This document shows, piece by piece, positions 25,538-36,900 of a stretch of 64,000 nucleotides of DNA. Under the pieces are notes generated by a model. The model did no database searches. It had not been told where the DNA came from and worked only from the letters and a program-made list of their open reading frames with translations. The position numbers and the translations under genes were made by a program. Position 1 is the first letter of the stretch. Every line of letters starts with the position of its first letter. Source of the DNA: Holacanthus passer (lineage: Eukaryota; Chordata; Actinopteri; Pomacanthidae); contig JAFREQ010000039.1 in the NCBI GenBank assembly GCA_025331565.1, forward strand, positions 4,216,001-4,280,000. Reading direction: 5' to 3'.

Positions 25538-27547
25538 TGTTGCATAGTTAAAGGGTAACTGCAGGACAGGAGAGTTTTTGAAGACTGCTGCTGTGGATGG
25601 CACAATGTACTGGTGCTGTGCTGTTGGTGTGTTTGCTATTAGTGTGTGTGTGTTTACTGGGGGATTCCTGTTCTGTGCTGATTTCATGTAGCGAAGGGAA
25701 AAGGCCAGCACTGACAACCGGACACAGTGAGCATCTGCAACTCTTTGTTTACATCCCTGCAGGCTGCTATCATCTGTTACAATCCCAGTGCTGCATCACG
25801 ACTAGTCATATGACACATCATCATCAGTACATACACATCTTTTATTGTTTTCAGCCTCAGCAGATGGATGGCTTCTGCAAAGCGTTATTTGACATTTGAT
25901 GGATATTTTTATCTAAAACTCCTACAGTTCCATTAGATCAGATATTCAAGCCATAACCAGATGGAGGAATGGATGGACTTCACACAGGAACAACAATGGA
26001 GCATGATACGTGGGTAAAAGAGGAGTTGTAGGCTTTAAAGCAACAGAGAAATTGATTTAGTAAAGGTAGTAGTGTTGCGTATATGAGGCTGAAATGACTG
26101 AAACAGGAACATTTTCTCTATTTCTTTCATTCTGTATATTTTAATTTATGATCCCAATCAACTTTGATTGTCATAACTACTATACAACCAAAAAGTGCAG
26201 GTTAAAATTAAATCAAGCTGTTTGTTTGTAGTGAGGGAAGACTGCATACATCTTTATTGTCCTTTAATTACTGTCAACAGGCATTTGTTTGATCGAGCTT
26301 ATGCAGCTCAGAGGTCAGATTGAGGGACATTTGACCAGCTTGAAAGAGTTTCTAACCACAGACTTAAATTCCCAACAAGGAGCAGGACGAGAGGTTAAAC
26401 CAGGCAACACACCATCAAAACACAAACCGCTGGCAGAAAAAAATTCCATTGTTCCAATTGGATTTTACCAGTTGCAAATGAAGACTTCACTGTCACTGCT
26501 CCTCGCATCCCATTTTTCATTAAAGATCTTTGCATTTCCTGACAGTCATCGCCTAATATCTGCTGTATTGTGTACTCTGTTTTAAGCACAATTCTGAGGA
26601 TTCTTTCAAAAATTCTGTGCATGATTTGGGTTTTACATTTTTAGAAAATGCCACTTGGCTGAAATGGTGGACAACATCATTTGGAATGAAATTCATCCTC
26701 ACAAACACAGAAATAATAGAGGTCAACTTGGATTATAAATCAAGCAAATAGCTAACTCAATAAAAACTAAGATGTCAAGTTCAAAGCGCAGTGTGCACAA
26801 ACAGCGGCGTGTGATTACAGGTTTGGTTTGTCAGGTCGGCAGTGACATTCCAGACATTTTGCTTCGGTCTCAGCTTTTCCGAAACCCATCATTTGAAGGT
26901 TAAAATTAGACTGCAGCACTGACCATTCCCTTTGTTTGGGGTCCATTTCAAACACTTGCTTTTTGTTGTCACACATTTCATGGTCATTCGTTTTTTCTGA
27001 CTCTTTCTCCGTAGAGAGTCAGAAATGAGTCTCTTGAGAAGGAAATTCAACTATATGCAAGCCGCAAATACCACATGACAAGCCTGCTCAGATTACATAT
27101 ATGGGCTGAACCAATGTTACGAGTGACAATATTCAAACGTCAAAGCAGCACAACTGTTTAAAATCTTGTTGCTTTTTGATTAATAAGAGAACAAAAATGT
27201 GTGATAAACTGGAAAGCTGCAGACTAACTGTAGATGGGTCACTCACAGTGTGAATATGATTAGGATAACCTTGATTATGGTTTTCAGAAGCAACTGCTTC
27301 CAGTCCCTGCTAGCCACTGTTAACCAGGACTGAAAAATGTGTGGAACACAGCTGTGACTAATAACGACAGGGCTAATAAAGCTTGCATTGATTGATGGGG
27401 ATATGTTGGTTCTGTGGTCTCATTGTTGATCCATGATAAGCTGCGGGCTTGCTATTTTAGCTCCTCGAGATAGCATTTAATTAAGTCGGGCGGCCAGCGT
27501 GGTGCAGCAGGGGCTGCAAGCTTACAGGTGCACTGTCCAAACAACTC

Positions 27548-28010
27548 ACTGTCACACTGTGAGGGAAAGATAGAGACAGGACGAGAGGGTGAAGGATAGT
27601 GTGAGGGAGAAAAGATAAGGGCTAGGAAGAGGAGGGAAGTGAACAGAAAGTGAGAGAATGAGAGGGATTAAGAGGAAGAGAGGGTGATAAACACAGAGAA
27701 GGAGGGCTGAGAGAGAGAGAGAGAGAGTGCTGCAGGCTGCATGCTGGAATGAACAAGCAGACCAAGAGCTACGTGAGCCTGTTCGCTGGTTTCACCGCCC
27801 GTTCATTCTCCGCTGTGAGGAGAGAGGGACTGTCAGAGAGTCAGAGGGGAGGCAGGAGAAGTGTGGCAGTGAGGTGGTAATTAAAGGAGAGACAGAAGGT
27901 GGAGGGAGAGAGATAAGAGTGGATGAAAAGAGACTGTCATTTAATAGGGGGAAGAGATAAAGGGAGTGTGAGCGCAGGAGGCAGAGAGAACGTGTTGGTG
28001 AGGGAAGGGA
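27548..28010 (+). other. Purine-rich (GA) block upstream of the alternative first exon
   Basis: The plus strand is dominated by GAGAGA, GGAGG and AGAGGG over about 460 bases, including a pure GA run at 27710-27727. It sits 0.5-0.9 kb upstream of the ATG at 28469. It could be promoter (GAGA-type, nucleosome-poor) or 5' UTR of the short transcript. No TATA box was seen. Confidence 0.5.
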
Positions 28011-28468
28011 GATGTAGCGACTCATTCATCCACGCCCCTGACTGTGGTGGAGGAAGAAAAAAGGAGCCAAGAAGACAGAGAAAAACATAAGGACAAGGAA
28101 AAGAGTGGAAAATGAGTGCCTGTGTCTTGCACAACGTCTGACCATGAGTATGGGCTGGTTCGAGGATGGAGCTGGATTCTACCTACATGCCTGAGAGGGA
28201 GGTTTTCTCTCCACTCTTCGCCCTGCGCCTGCTTTCCCTCCAGCTCTCTGAAGCCTGGACCTCAGTTGGGAGGTGTGGGACGTGGGGACGCATCTCTCTG
28301 CCTCCTCCGTCCTCCGATTCCTCCTTCCCTCCATCTGCTCTCTCAGTGACAGCACAGCCAAGATGTGAAACAGAGACAGGTAGATCCACTTGCATGCATA
28401 GTTTGTCTCACTGAGCCACCAGAGGCAAAAAGGTAAGCCGAGAAAAGGGAGGGGAGCGGTGAGCAGAG
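28011..28468 (+). promoter_or_regulatory. Putative promoter / 5' leader of the NAV1-like short nav3 transcript
   Basis: The sequence becomes GC-richer towards 28469. It contains ATGs at 28116, 28166 and 28459 whose frames do not join the main frame; the 28459 frame overlaps the main ATG. An in-frame TGA at 28460-28462 closes the coding frame just before the ATG at 28469. A donor-like GTAAGC at 28433 suggests some transcripts could be spliced here. The transcription start cannot be fixed from sequence alone. Confidence 0.45.
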
Positions 28469-29165
28469 ATGAAGAGAGGAGCAGAGTTCTCGGTGTATCA
28501 GGGGGGCAGCCCAGCTCGACGGCCTCCCCAGCCTCTACCCGACAACCTCAACCTGCGGATCAAGCAGCGCTCGCTCACAAACCTTACCCTGCTCAGCGAT
28601 GGCGAGCAGCGGGTTTACTCCTTCGAGCTGGACGAGCCACCGCCTCGTCTTTCACAACCTCAGAACACTTCAGTTTACTCATCCTCCACACAACGAGCAG
28701 GAGGCAGCCTGCAGGGTAGCCCTAGGAAGGAGGCGGTCACGAGGGGCGGAGGTGTGCGGGGCACCAGAGCTCGATCCCTGTCGCTCTCCCTCACCAAGGT
28801 GCTTTCTCAGTCAGAACACTCCCTCATCCCAGTCCCATGGCGATGCACGGGCGCAGGCGGTCGGCCACAGCGGGCGTCGTACAGCGGCCACCCTAGGGCT
28901 GAGCCGGCACGGAAATCCAGGGAGGAGGGGGGAACAGATGAAGAGGGCAGCAGCGGGCGTTCAGATGAGGAGCCAGCAGCAGGCAGGGGTGGTGGCAAGC
29001 GGGGCGGCAAGGAGAAGGGTGGCAAGGAAAAGGACGGCGGGTACTGGGCAGAGGAGGAGGTCTCAGGGGGAGGTCCTCGTGAGGGAACGGCTCAGCTGGA
29101 TAAGGAGGTGATCCTCACCATGCTGGGCGACCTGGAGCAGGTGCTGCACACACAACCTCGCCCAC
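28469..29165 (+). CDS. nav3: Alternative first exon of nav3 encoding a NAV1-like N-terminus (232 codons plus 1 nt)
   Basis: The frame opens at ATG 28469, directly after an in-frame TGA at 28460-28462, and runs to the donor CCCAC|GTAAGT at 29165. The protein starts MKRGAEFSVYQGG. Residues 27-52 include LRIKQRSLTNLTLLSDGEQR, resembling NAV1 LRKQKSLTNLSFLTDSEKK. Next come SLTKVLSQSEHSLIP (NAV1 SKTLSKSEHSLF), a Gly/Lys/Glu-rich linker, and at about 210-229 LDKEVILTMLGDLEQVLHTQ (NAV1 DPELVVTVLGDLEQLLFSQ). In NAV1 that last block runs straight into the DPE...RTV.N coiled coil. Here the donor phase (1) likewise allows splicing into the exon at 33824 (R-EDPETRRMRTVKN). The exon is rich in CpG. The product would lack the CH domain and the SxIP segment of long nav3. 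The NAV1 comparison is from memory. Confidence 0.88.
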
Positions 29166-30067
29166 GTAAGTCAACGCAGCATAGTCCAGGAAATGAGCAT
29201 GAATGGGGAAGGCGTTACATACCATAGACACAAGTAATTTGGGGATTACATTCTTTCAAGAAGAAGGGATTACTATGACACCACCACAAATTGGAAACTT
29301 TGTACATGAAGTAAAAGAACTTACGTTAACTTGAAGTGACTAACTCTTAGTTATAAAAGCAAACTTGAGCAGAACATGAGAATGTCATAGCAGAAAAGGC
29401 CTTAAATAAACTGGTTTTCTTAATCCTCACGATGGGGAAACCTATTTCTCTAACACATTTTTTAAAAGAAACTTGTGAGACAAGGTTGTAAAAGCACACA
29501 CTCTCGCTCGTGCGTGATGTTAGTGCATACTCACCCGTAAGATTTACAGAAGCAGCAGTAGTTTGAATTCAGGGACACAGGCAGATAAGAAGATATCTTT
29601 TATGCGTACACATCCTCTCTGTCACTTGCATCCGCACACTGTCACAGTCTGCAAATGAATCACTCTTTGTTAGGTGCTGTACTGTGAATTTAGCAGCTAG
29701 AGTCTAACCTACAGCTTGCCATGAGAGCATGGTCTGTTGGCTGTTGGAACGAGCACCCATGTACAAACCTGGCTTTGACATGAGAGAAAAGGGACATGGG
29801 CAGGAGGAGGTACAGTTGATAAGATGTAAGGTCGCAAAGTAAGCTACACAGCACAGTGGGGCGAGCTTTGGCAACAAGCAGATTATTGCTGATTTCCTTT
29901 AAGCAGGTTGAGGCATGATACAGCATAAAGAAGAAATACCTCGAGATATAGATGATGGAAAACCAGCACCTCACCCACTGAAAAAGCACAGCTTTTATTA
30001 CTTGTACCTCCCTCACTGCCTGTGAGTCACACAGCCAACGTGATCAATACCTTATTATTACACCTTT

Positions 30068-30832
30068 CAGTGTGTGTGTGTGTTTGTGTGTGTGAGTGTG
30101 AGTGTGAATGCTTATCTACACCACACACAGGTGCTTTTCCTATGTATGCATGCCTCAAAATGTGTGCATTTCTATTCGTGTGTTAGAGATCTATCCAGAT
30201 AGTCAAGAAGCCATTTCCGTTTTTAAAGAACTCTTTCAACCCCCCATCAAAGTTGGATTTTAAAGTATCCAGCTGCTGTGGTGGCAGTTTGCGCTTTTAG
30301 CCTCAGGGAGCAGTTGTCGTTGATACGTATTAACAAGCTCTCAATGTGCTTCAATGCCTGTTTGGGAACACATTCAGCAACACGGCCATAAAACTGCGTG
30401 TGGATACATCTATGTGTGTGTGCGCATTAGTGTGTGTGTGTGCGTGCGTGCGTGCGAGAGCTGCCATAGCGACACGCCAGCGACTGACAGCCAACGCTTC
30501 ATTAAGACTGATTTGTGACAAAATGCTGCAACAAGGGTAGAGCTAGCTATCAGTTAGGTCTAGATGTGTGTGTTTGCCTGTGTGTGTGTGTGGTGTGTGT
30601 GTTGGCATGCATGTGTGTGTATTATAATTAGATGACTGGGATGGTTCCCTAACAGTATTCAGCTGAAGCGAGGGGCATCAGTACCAGCTAACATGCATTA
30701 TTAAAAGGGAGGGGAAGAGAGAGTGAACTGGCACTAAAGCACCCACTGGTACAGCATGGGTGTGTGTGTGTGTGTGTGCGTGCTTGAGTGTGAGCATTAT
30801 TTGTGTGTGACGGTGTGTGTGTATGTGTGTGT
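30068..30832. repeat. Cluster of GT/TG microsatellites
   Basis: Separate interrupted GT runs lie around 30070-30100, 30411-30457, 30565-30620 and 30760-30832, about 1-1.6 kb downstream of the alternative first exon. Confidence 0.85.
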
Positions 30833-33704
30833 ACCTTCCCTCCTGCCATGTCCCCCCCTACTGACCTGGTCTCAGTTTGGCTGCTTCAGAGCCTCACTGT
30901 GCCAAGGTTGGACAGCAGCTTAAATCCAAATGAATGCTTTTTTAGCTTCTCACCTTTCCACAGTGTTGGATAGTGAAGTGGCAACACCAACTATATATGC
31001 ATATAAACAGACACTACATTTGGATATTAGGTGCTCGGGATTTAGCTACACACAGGTCCTCCTCCTCCTCTCCTCTTTTTGATCTGCAAAAGGGTGCTGA
31101 GCTGGTAAATTGCTTATAGGTATTGTGTTTTGGAATGAATGTTAATTTTCTAATTCAAAGCTCCGACATGCATGCATGTGTGTGCAAAGTGTTTGCTTGC
31201 CTGTGGGGTACTATTGTGTTGCTGTAGCTTGCCCTAACTCTACTGTGCAGGTGAGACCTCTGCTCCTGTACCGCAGTCAATTGGTCACACACTCGCACAC
31301 AAAAACCATAAAGGCACACACTCACCCTGGGCTGCTTCTCAATCTTGCATGAAGTGTCCATTCATGATGGAGACTCCAGGGCCAGATCTCCTCGTGTCAC
31401 TTTAAAATGGGGTTGTAATTGGATCTTTCTCGAAGGGGCCCTGGTGAGAGGAGTGGAGCAAAGAACAGAAAGGGAAGAACTCAGAAAATAGTGATGCTCT
31501 AAGTTTGTGGTAGCAGGGATCCATCTCCCATTAAATTCTTGGACCTTAAGGAGCTGTAACCTACTGAAAAATGGCTATAGTGTACCATTATGGGCTTCAA
31601 ATGAGAGTTTTGGTCTCTCATGATCGTCTCGGTGCTGTTTCAGATGTGTTTTATCCTGACAGCAATAAATTAAGGCCACAGGAGCTGCTGTCCATGGGCT
31701 GTGAACACTGTGACTGTCACTGTGTATTTCTAGGAAGTTAAAGAACAAGATCATATGTGCCTCATAGATTTATAATTACTGGCCATAGAGTGGACATCTG
31801 ATCTGGGGTCAGAGGTTAAGAACGTGTGGCCCCACCTTGATCTCACACAACCTGCAGTCTGTTTGCTCTGCAGACAAAGCACGACCTCAATTATACCAGA
31901 CCGCTCTTTAACCTGTGAGGTTATTACACAGCATGATACAGTATAATTGAGGTCAAGTGTTGATTTAATGTTGAAAAAGATTTTAAAAATGCAGACAGTG
32001 TAGTGTTATTTTTCTGGAAGACTGAGATCTTCAAACAATGTGATTTAGACAATGTTAACCAGCGCTGAATCCTGTAATTAGTTGTAGGCCAAAACCTATG
32101 AATCTCATCCTGTCTGCTACTGTTTCTAGATGGATGTTCCTGCATTTTCAGTTATTTAATTGGATTTCTAAAACATTGTAAAAGGAAGATGATTGCAATT
32201 TGTGAAAATGAGGTTCAGCCAATCCTCTGCACCTCTACTATGTGTGTCTATGACTTTATTTGAAAAGGCTTTTCAACAATACAGACGTGGCTGAGATAGC
32301 TGTGTTAACCACAACAATCAGTGCATGTAAAAGAAGTGTTTCCTTTGAATAAATTCATTGTCACCAAGGTAATTTTCTGCACATTCATTGTACCTGGTGA
32401 GCAAAGTGACTCTAACAATCTGCGTTGTCACACAGCATACACCAAAACAGGGAGACTGATGTCAGTATGCAGAGAGCTGCATACTGGCAGTGTTGTGTTA
32501 GTCTGTTCAAATCAAATCATTTTTCATTGTGGAGAAAAAAAAGACAGGAACTGTAGAAATGCCAAAGACATAATGCAGAGCACAATTTTGCACACTGTGG
32601 GTTTTTGTTTGAATGAAATGTATACAGTCTGTGCCTTTTTGCTCGAGAGTTTATCCAAATGCCTTGAGGTCAGATCTGAAATTGATTCCTATAGTTATCC
32701 AGGGAAAACTGGCTTAGCTGTTTCTGCTCATTTTCAATACCGACCTGCCTCATTTTCCGCCATATAAACACCTCAACCTTTTGGCACTGAGCTGTGCCGC
32801 AGGAGTCGCTGGGGGGCCTTTTCAAACCTCCAACCTACCACTGCTCCCATTTGACCCAGTCACTGTAATCACAGTAGCTTGCTGTCAGTGTGTCTGCTCT
32901 GAGAGTTGAAATCAGCACATGGTGACAGAGCACAGCTTCTCACACTCATCTAACCATCACATTGGATAGTCGCCTTGTTGTACAAGATCCTCTGGCTCAT
33001 TCTCCTCCTCCGTGGAGACAGTTTTCTTCTGAGAGCACCTTAAAACTGGAAAACAGTGTGACCGCCATCCATTCTATGTCTCATGCCACTTGTTAATTAC
33101 CCATTCTGTGGTACCCGCCTGCGGATATAGGCTAGCTTGATGAGCTAAAAGAGAGGTTTAATTGGAGCAGACAAGCAGATACTTTGGTGCGCACCCACAG
33201 CTCGCAGTTATGAATGGTTGCCCACCCTGTGCTTATTAGCAGAACTCTTTCAGAATAGCCGGAATGCCTGAGTGAAACAAGCGCTTCATGTGGAAACAAG
33301 GCACTGAGAAGAACATGAAACATATGACGTGCATTCATAACTGTGTGCCGCTCTAGGGCGGGGTAGGAAGACGGAGGAGTGAAGTGGCAACATTTTCCGA
33401 TGTGCTTGACAGAAAAGCACAGGAGCTCTTGCAGAGTTTGCTTTCGCAGGCACGACTGTGTCCCGAACTAACTGACAGAGCGCGTGGTGTCATGGCACGA
33501 CATTTCTGCTTTGGCCTGAAGATAAAATGTCAGTACTGCGTAAAATAATGTATCCACTTTTTAGTTATGTCAACATGGGGTTTTGGGACGTGCACCCATG
33601 CTGGCTGTCAGCATGATCGGTCATCATTCTGTTTCCCTACTGAGACATCCAGTGACATCCAACAAAATGCTGTATGTCAGATGTCCTCATCACCTCTTGT
33701 ATTG

Positions 33705-33779
33705 TGTGTTTGTGCGTGTGTAGCCTTTGTGTGTACAGGTGACTGCTGTGTGTGTGCGTGTGTGTGTGTGTGTGTGTGC
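33705..33779 (+). repeat. (TG)n tract next to the acceptor of the common coiled-coil exon
   Basis: Interrupted TG runs end in a dense stretch at 33747-33778, about 45 bases before the exon at 33824. In RNA this is a UG-repeat, the type of site bound by CELF proteins and TDP-43. Any splicing role is inference. Confidence 0.9.
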
Positions 33780-33823
33780 AGGTCCAAACATGTCGGTAAA
33801 TCATTTAAAATGTGTGTCTCCAG

Positions 33824-33932
33824 GAGAGGATCCTGAGACAAGACGCATGAGGACAGTGAAGAACATCGCTGACCTACGGCAGAACTTGGAAGAGACCATG
33901 TCCAGTCTACGGGGGACACAGATCAGCCACAG
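33824..33932 (+). CDS. nav3: nav3 exon, 109 nt (coiled coil EDPETRRMRTVKN...SSLRGTQISH)
   Basis: Acceptor GTCTCCAG and donor CACAG|GTAGGC bound two bases, 35 codons and two bases. The residues EDPETRRMRTVKNIAD and LRQNLEETMSSLRGTQISH are, as I recall them, identical to NAV3 and close to NAV1 and NAV2. The heptad-like pattern of V/I/L/L/M marks the first short coiled coil of navigators. This is the exon where the long transcript (from 25001) and the NAV1-like short transcript (from 29165) would converge, since both donors are in phase 1. The split codon becomes Ser with the first base of the exon at 43042 (AG|T). Confidence 0.97.
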
Positions 33933-36900
33933 GTAGGCACACAGATGGTACTGCTTATTACTTACAGGTAATGCTAAATGACTCTGGTCTGGTTTTTGGT
34001 TAAGAAAAGTGATGGACAATGCAAGAAATTAATCTGTTGATATATGTTGGCTTATGTACAACATACGAGAGCATAGTTATTGTCCACAATTTCCCAGACA
34101 GTCCTGGATTCAGTCCATCAACCCTGCAGTCGTAAGCTCACTAAACTGTCAAGGCTGTAACTACAGTTCTCAGGCGCCAAACAGGATTTCTCATGCACAG
34201 AACCAGGCAGACTTATTACTTACACTCTGCAAGACCTAGCCATTTGCTGGCCCCGAGGCTGCAGACCAGCGAACATTTCTCTCATATTTCTGGCATCAGA
34301 TCTAAAGATGGCACTCTTCTAACCGATCCCAAGAGTGTGAACTTAATCTTCACCTCTTTTTAGAAGGAACTGTACAGTTCAGAAATTGGGTTTGATAAAA
34401 CTACATGTGAAAGCTTTTGAATAATTTTCACACGGAGCATTTTTCGAACAATTAATCTGAAAACCTGAATGCACTGAATGCACTACACGAAACTGAGGAG
34501 GTGGCAAATGACACACACACGGGCAAATTGCCAGGTCCAGACAGAAGTTCACCTTGCCTTTTGGTCCTTACTCAGTCTTTCGCTCATAGATATGATACAG
34601 TTTCCAATCAAAGAACATTCAGACTGGTGGTCTGTGGGGAGTGTTCCTCAAGTGGGATGTTTTTTTTACTATTTTTTTCTTTTGGATACTGATTGAGTGC
34701 ATTGTTTCTTTTTCCCCCATTGTTAGTTATAGTTGTTATAAAACAAATATCAGTAAAAGAAATTATTGATCACAAAAGCAGCACATGCAAAATCGAGCAG
34801 CCCCTGTAATTCACACCTAAAATGTAATGTAACGGTATCACTTCTTTGTTCTTACAGTCAGTCTGCTTCAGCGGTGACATTTTATTTATCAGAGTTTTCA
34901 ATGAGTTCCACCAATCAAAATGACTTTTTAAAACACTTTTAAAATTGAACCCAAATGACTTGTTGACTATGGTTGAAGTGAATTATTCTGCATTGTCTGC
35001 CTTTAAACTGCTATATTACATAACTGAGACAATAGTGTAATGTAACACCTCAGATGGGCTCATTTATAACTCACAACCCAAATGTAAAAATGCTCCCATC
35101 TGCTTCTTAGGTGGTTTACTTAATTATTTATATTTCACTGGCATTGGATGAGTGTTACTGTGTGTTCTCTCTGACCACTACAGCATCATTTGCCCGGTTG
35201 GCTTCAAAGATTCAACCCCCCACTTGGCTCACTGCTGGCATCATGCAACTTCATTTAGACACCGTGTTGGAACTGAATCAAATGCAGAGACAACTGATTT
35301 GGCTGCCAGTGCTTATTTTAAGACACCTACACCTGCTTTAAGAGGCTTATGATACGGTCAGAGTTACATCTCACTTTTTGCCTGGTAAAAAAGTTGGATT
35401 GCTGTATTTAGTGTTTAATCTTGAACATGCATTAGTAATAATAATTATTATATAATATGTAATTAGTATTTTTCTGGTCAGTTGAGCTGTCTGTAAACAC
35501 AAGACTGACATATCATCACCTTACAAAGTTGATATGGAGAACATATTGACAAACGGCGACATATTTACACATCCAGCTGACACAGAGACACATTGGTCCA
35601 CACATTTGTGTCCACCAGAGGGATGTAAGTTGAATTTTCACTTTCTTTGTAGCTCTGTATTGCTCTCCACTAACTCCTGAGGGAAATATCTGGCTCTTTA
35701 GCTGCAAAATGCTCCACTATGTTCACCAGCTAGTTGCTGATGTCACAGATCACACATTTGCCTCAAGGGACTTTGCAATCTGTACAATATACAGTCTGTA
35801 CAATGTTAGTAGTGTAGTGTTGGTTTTTAGAGCTTTTTGGCTGCCTGCTGCATTTGAAACAACACAGATGATGTTGACAGTGAGCAGAAAAATACACTGG
35901 CAGGCCAGAGAACCAAAACAATGAGTTAAAGGACGCTAAAACGCTCCATTGTTAATACTGGTCATAGCCACGTTTAAAAAATGGGAATGTTGTCTGCTGG
36001 TATAAATTCCAGCGTCTCTGTGACCCTCAACAGGAACAAGCAAATATGGAAAATGTAAAGAATGTGGGTTAAATGTGGAAAATAGCATTTGTCTTGGAAG
36101 AACAACAGGGCAACCGATTGTAGAATTTTATTATTTCATCCGAGAGCTGCAGTTTATGTAGGCCTGCTTTCAAAGACTATTTTCACACTGACGTAATGTG
36201 TGGCAAATCTGAAGCTGAGACGTGTTTAACTTTCTCAAAATGCGTTGAAGCCAAAACAAAAGAGACACTTTGCATAAGACCCACACATGTCACGACCAAA
36301 CCATTGAAAATAACTAAAAGAGAAAAAAAAAGTATCCTTTGTGATCACAGTTTTATGTCTCAGCAGCAATTATCCAAGTCAGTTTCCTCGTGCATCCGTT
36401 GTCCTTGGAAAATAAAAGCAGTTCTGATTTTGATATCTCTGGCTCACCCTACACAGTTTATCACACAGATCCAACAGGGAGATACGTCTCCAACTATTAA
36501 TAATGTTCCCTCTTTTACCATGCCATCTTCTCCACGTTTCCCGGATTTAATTAAAAACAGGCGTCACCTTCCTCACCAGCTGGTACACATGTAATGACAT
36601 TCTGGAGTTGATGGACAACCAGCACCGTAAAACACTGTCCCATCTGTGAGCCACGGGCAACACAGAGACTCTAACAGTGTAGAGACTGCGGCTCAGGCGA
36701 AGACAAAATGATAACCATTGGTTTATGTCAGCTCCCAAGGCAGTGGTTCCCTGCTCGTCTCTCTCCTTCTCCCTCAGTCTATTATTTTGTGTGTTTTGCC
36801 CCATTTGCAGAGGAAGATGGTGGCCAGACTGCTGACAGCCATGACAGATGGTAGTCAGTGTGCGTGCATGTGCCTGTTTGTTTTCTATCTCTTTTTTTCC

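Larger units (their letters stand above)
25002..33823 (+). other. nav3 intron containing the internal promoter and alternative first exon
   Basis: 8.8 kb on the long transcript. It holds a minus-strand SINE (25360-25537), a purine-rich block (27548-28010), the alternative first exon (28469-29165) and a cluster of GT repeats (30068-30832). A CpG-bearing stretch lies around 33330-33500, and a UG-rich tract ends 45 bases before the acceptor at 33822-33823. No other exon was recognised. Confidence 0.8.

Noticed and set aside
28599..29111. 170-codon plus-strand open frame overlapping the alternative first exon
   Set aside because: It is another frame of the GC-rich exon 28469-29165. The NAV1-like blocks and phase match belong only to the frame starting at 28469.
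32321..32767. 148-codon plus-strand open frame
   Set aside because: No recognisable domain, AT-rich codon use and no splice context. It is probably a chance frame in the intron.
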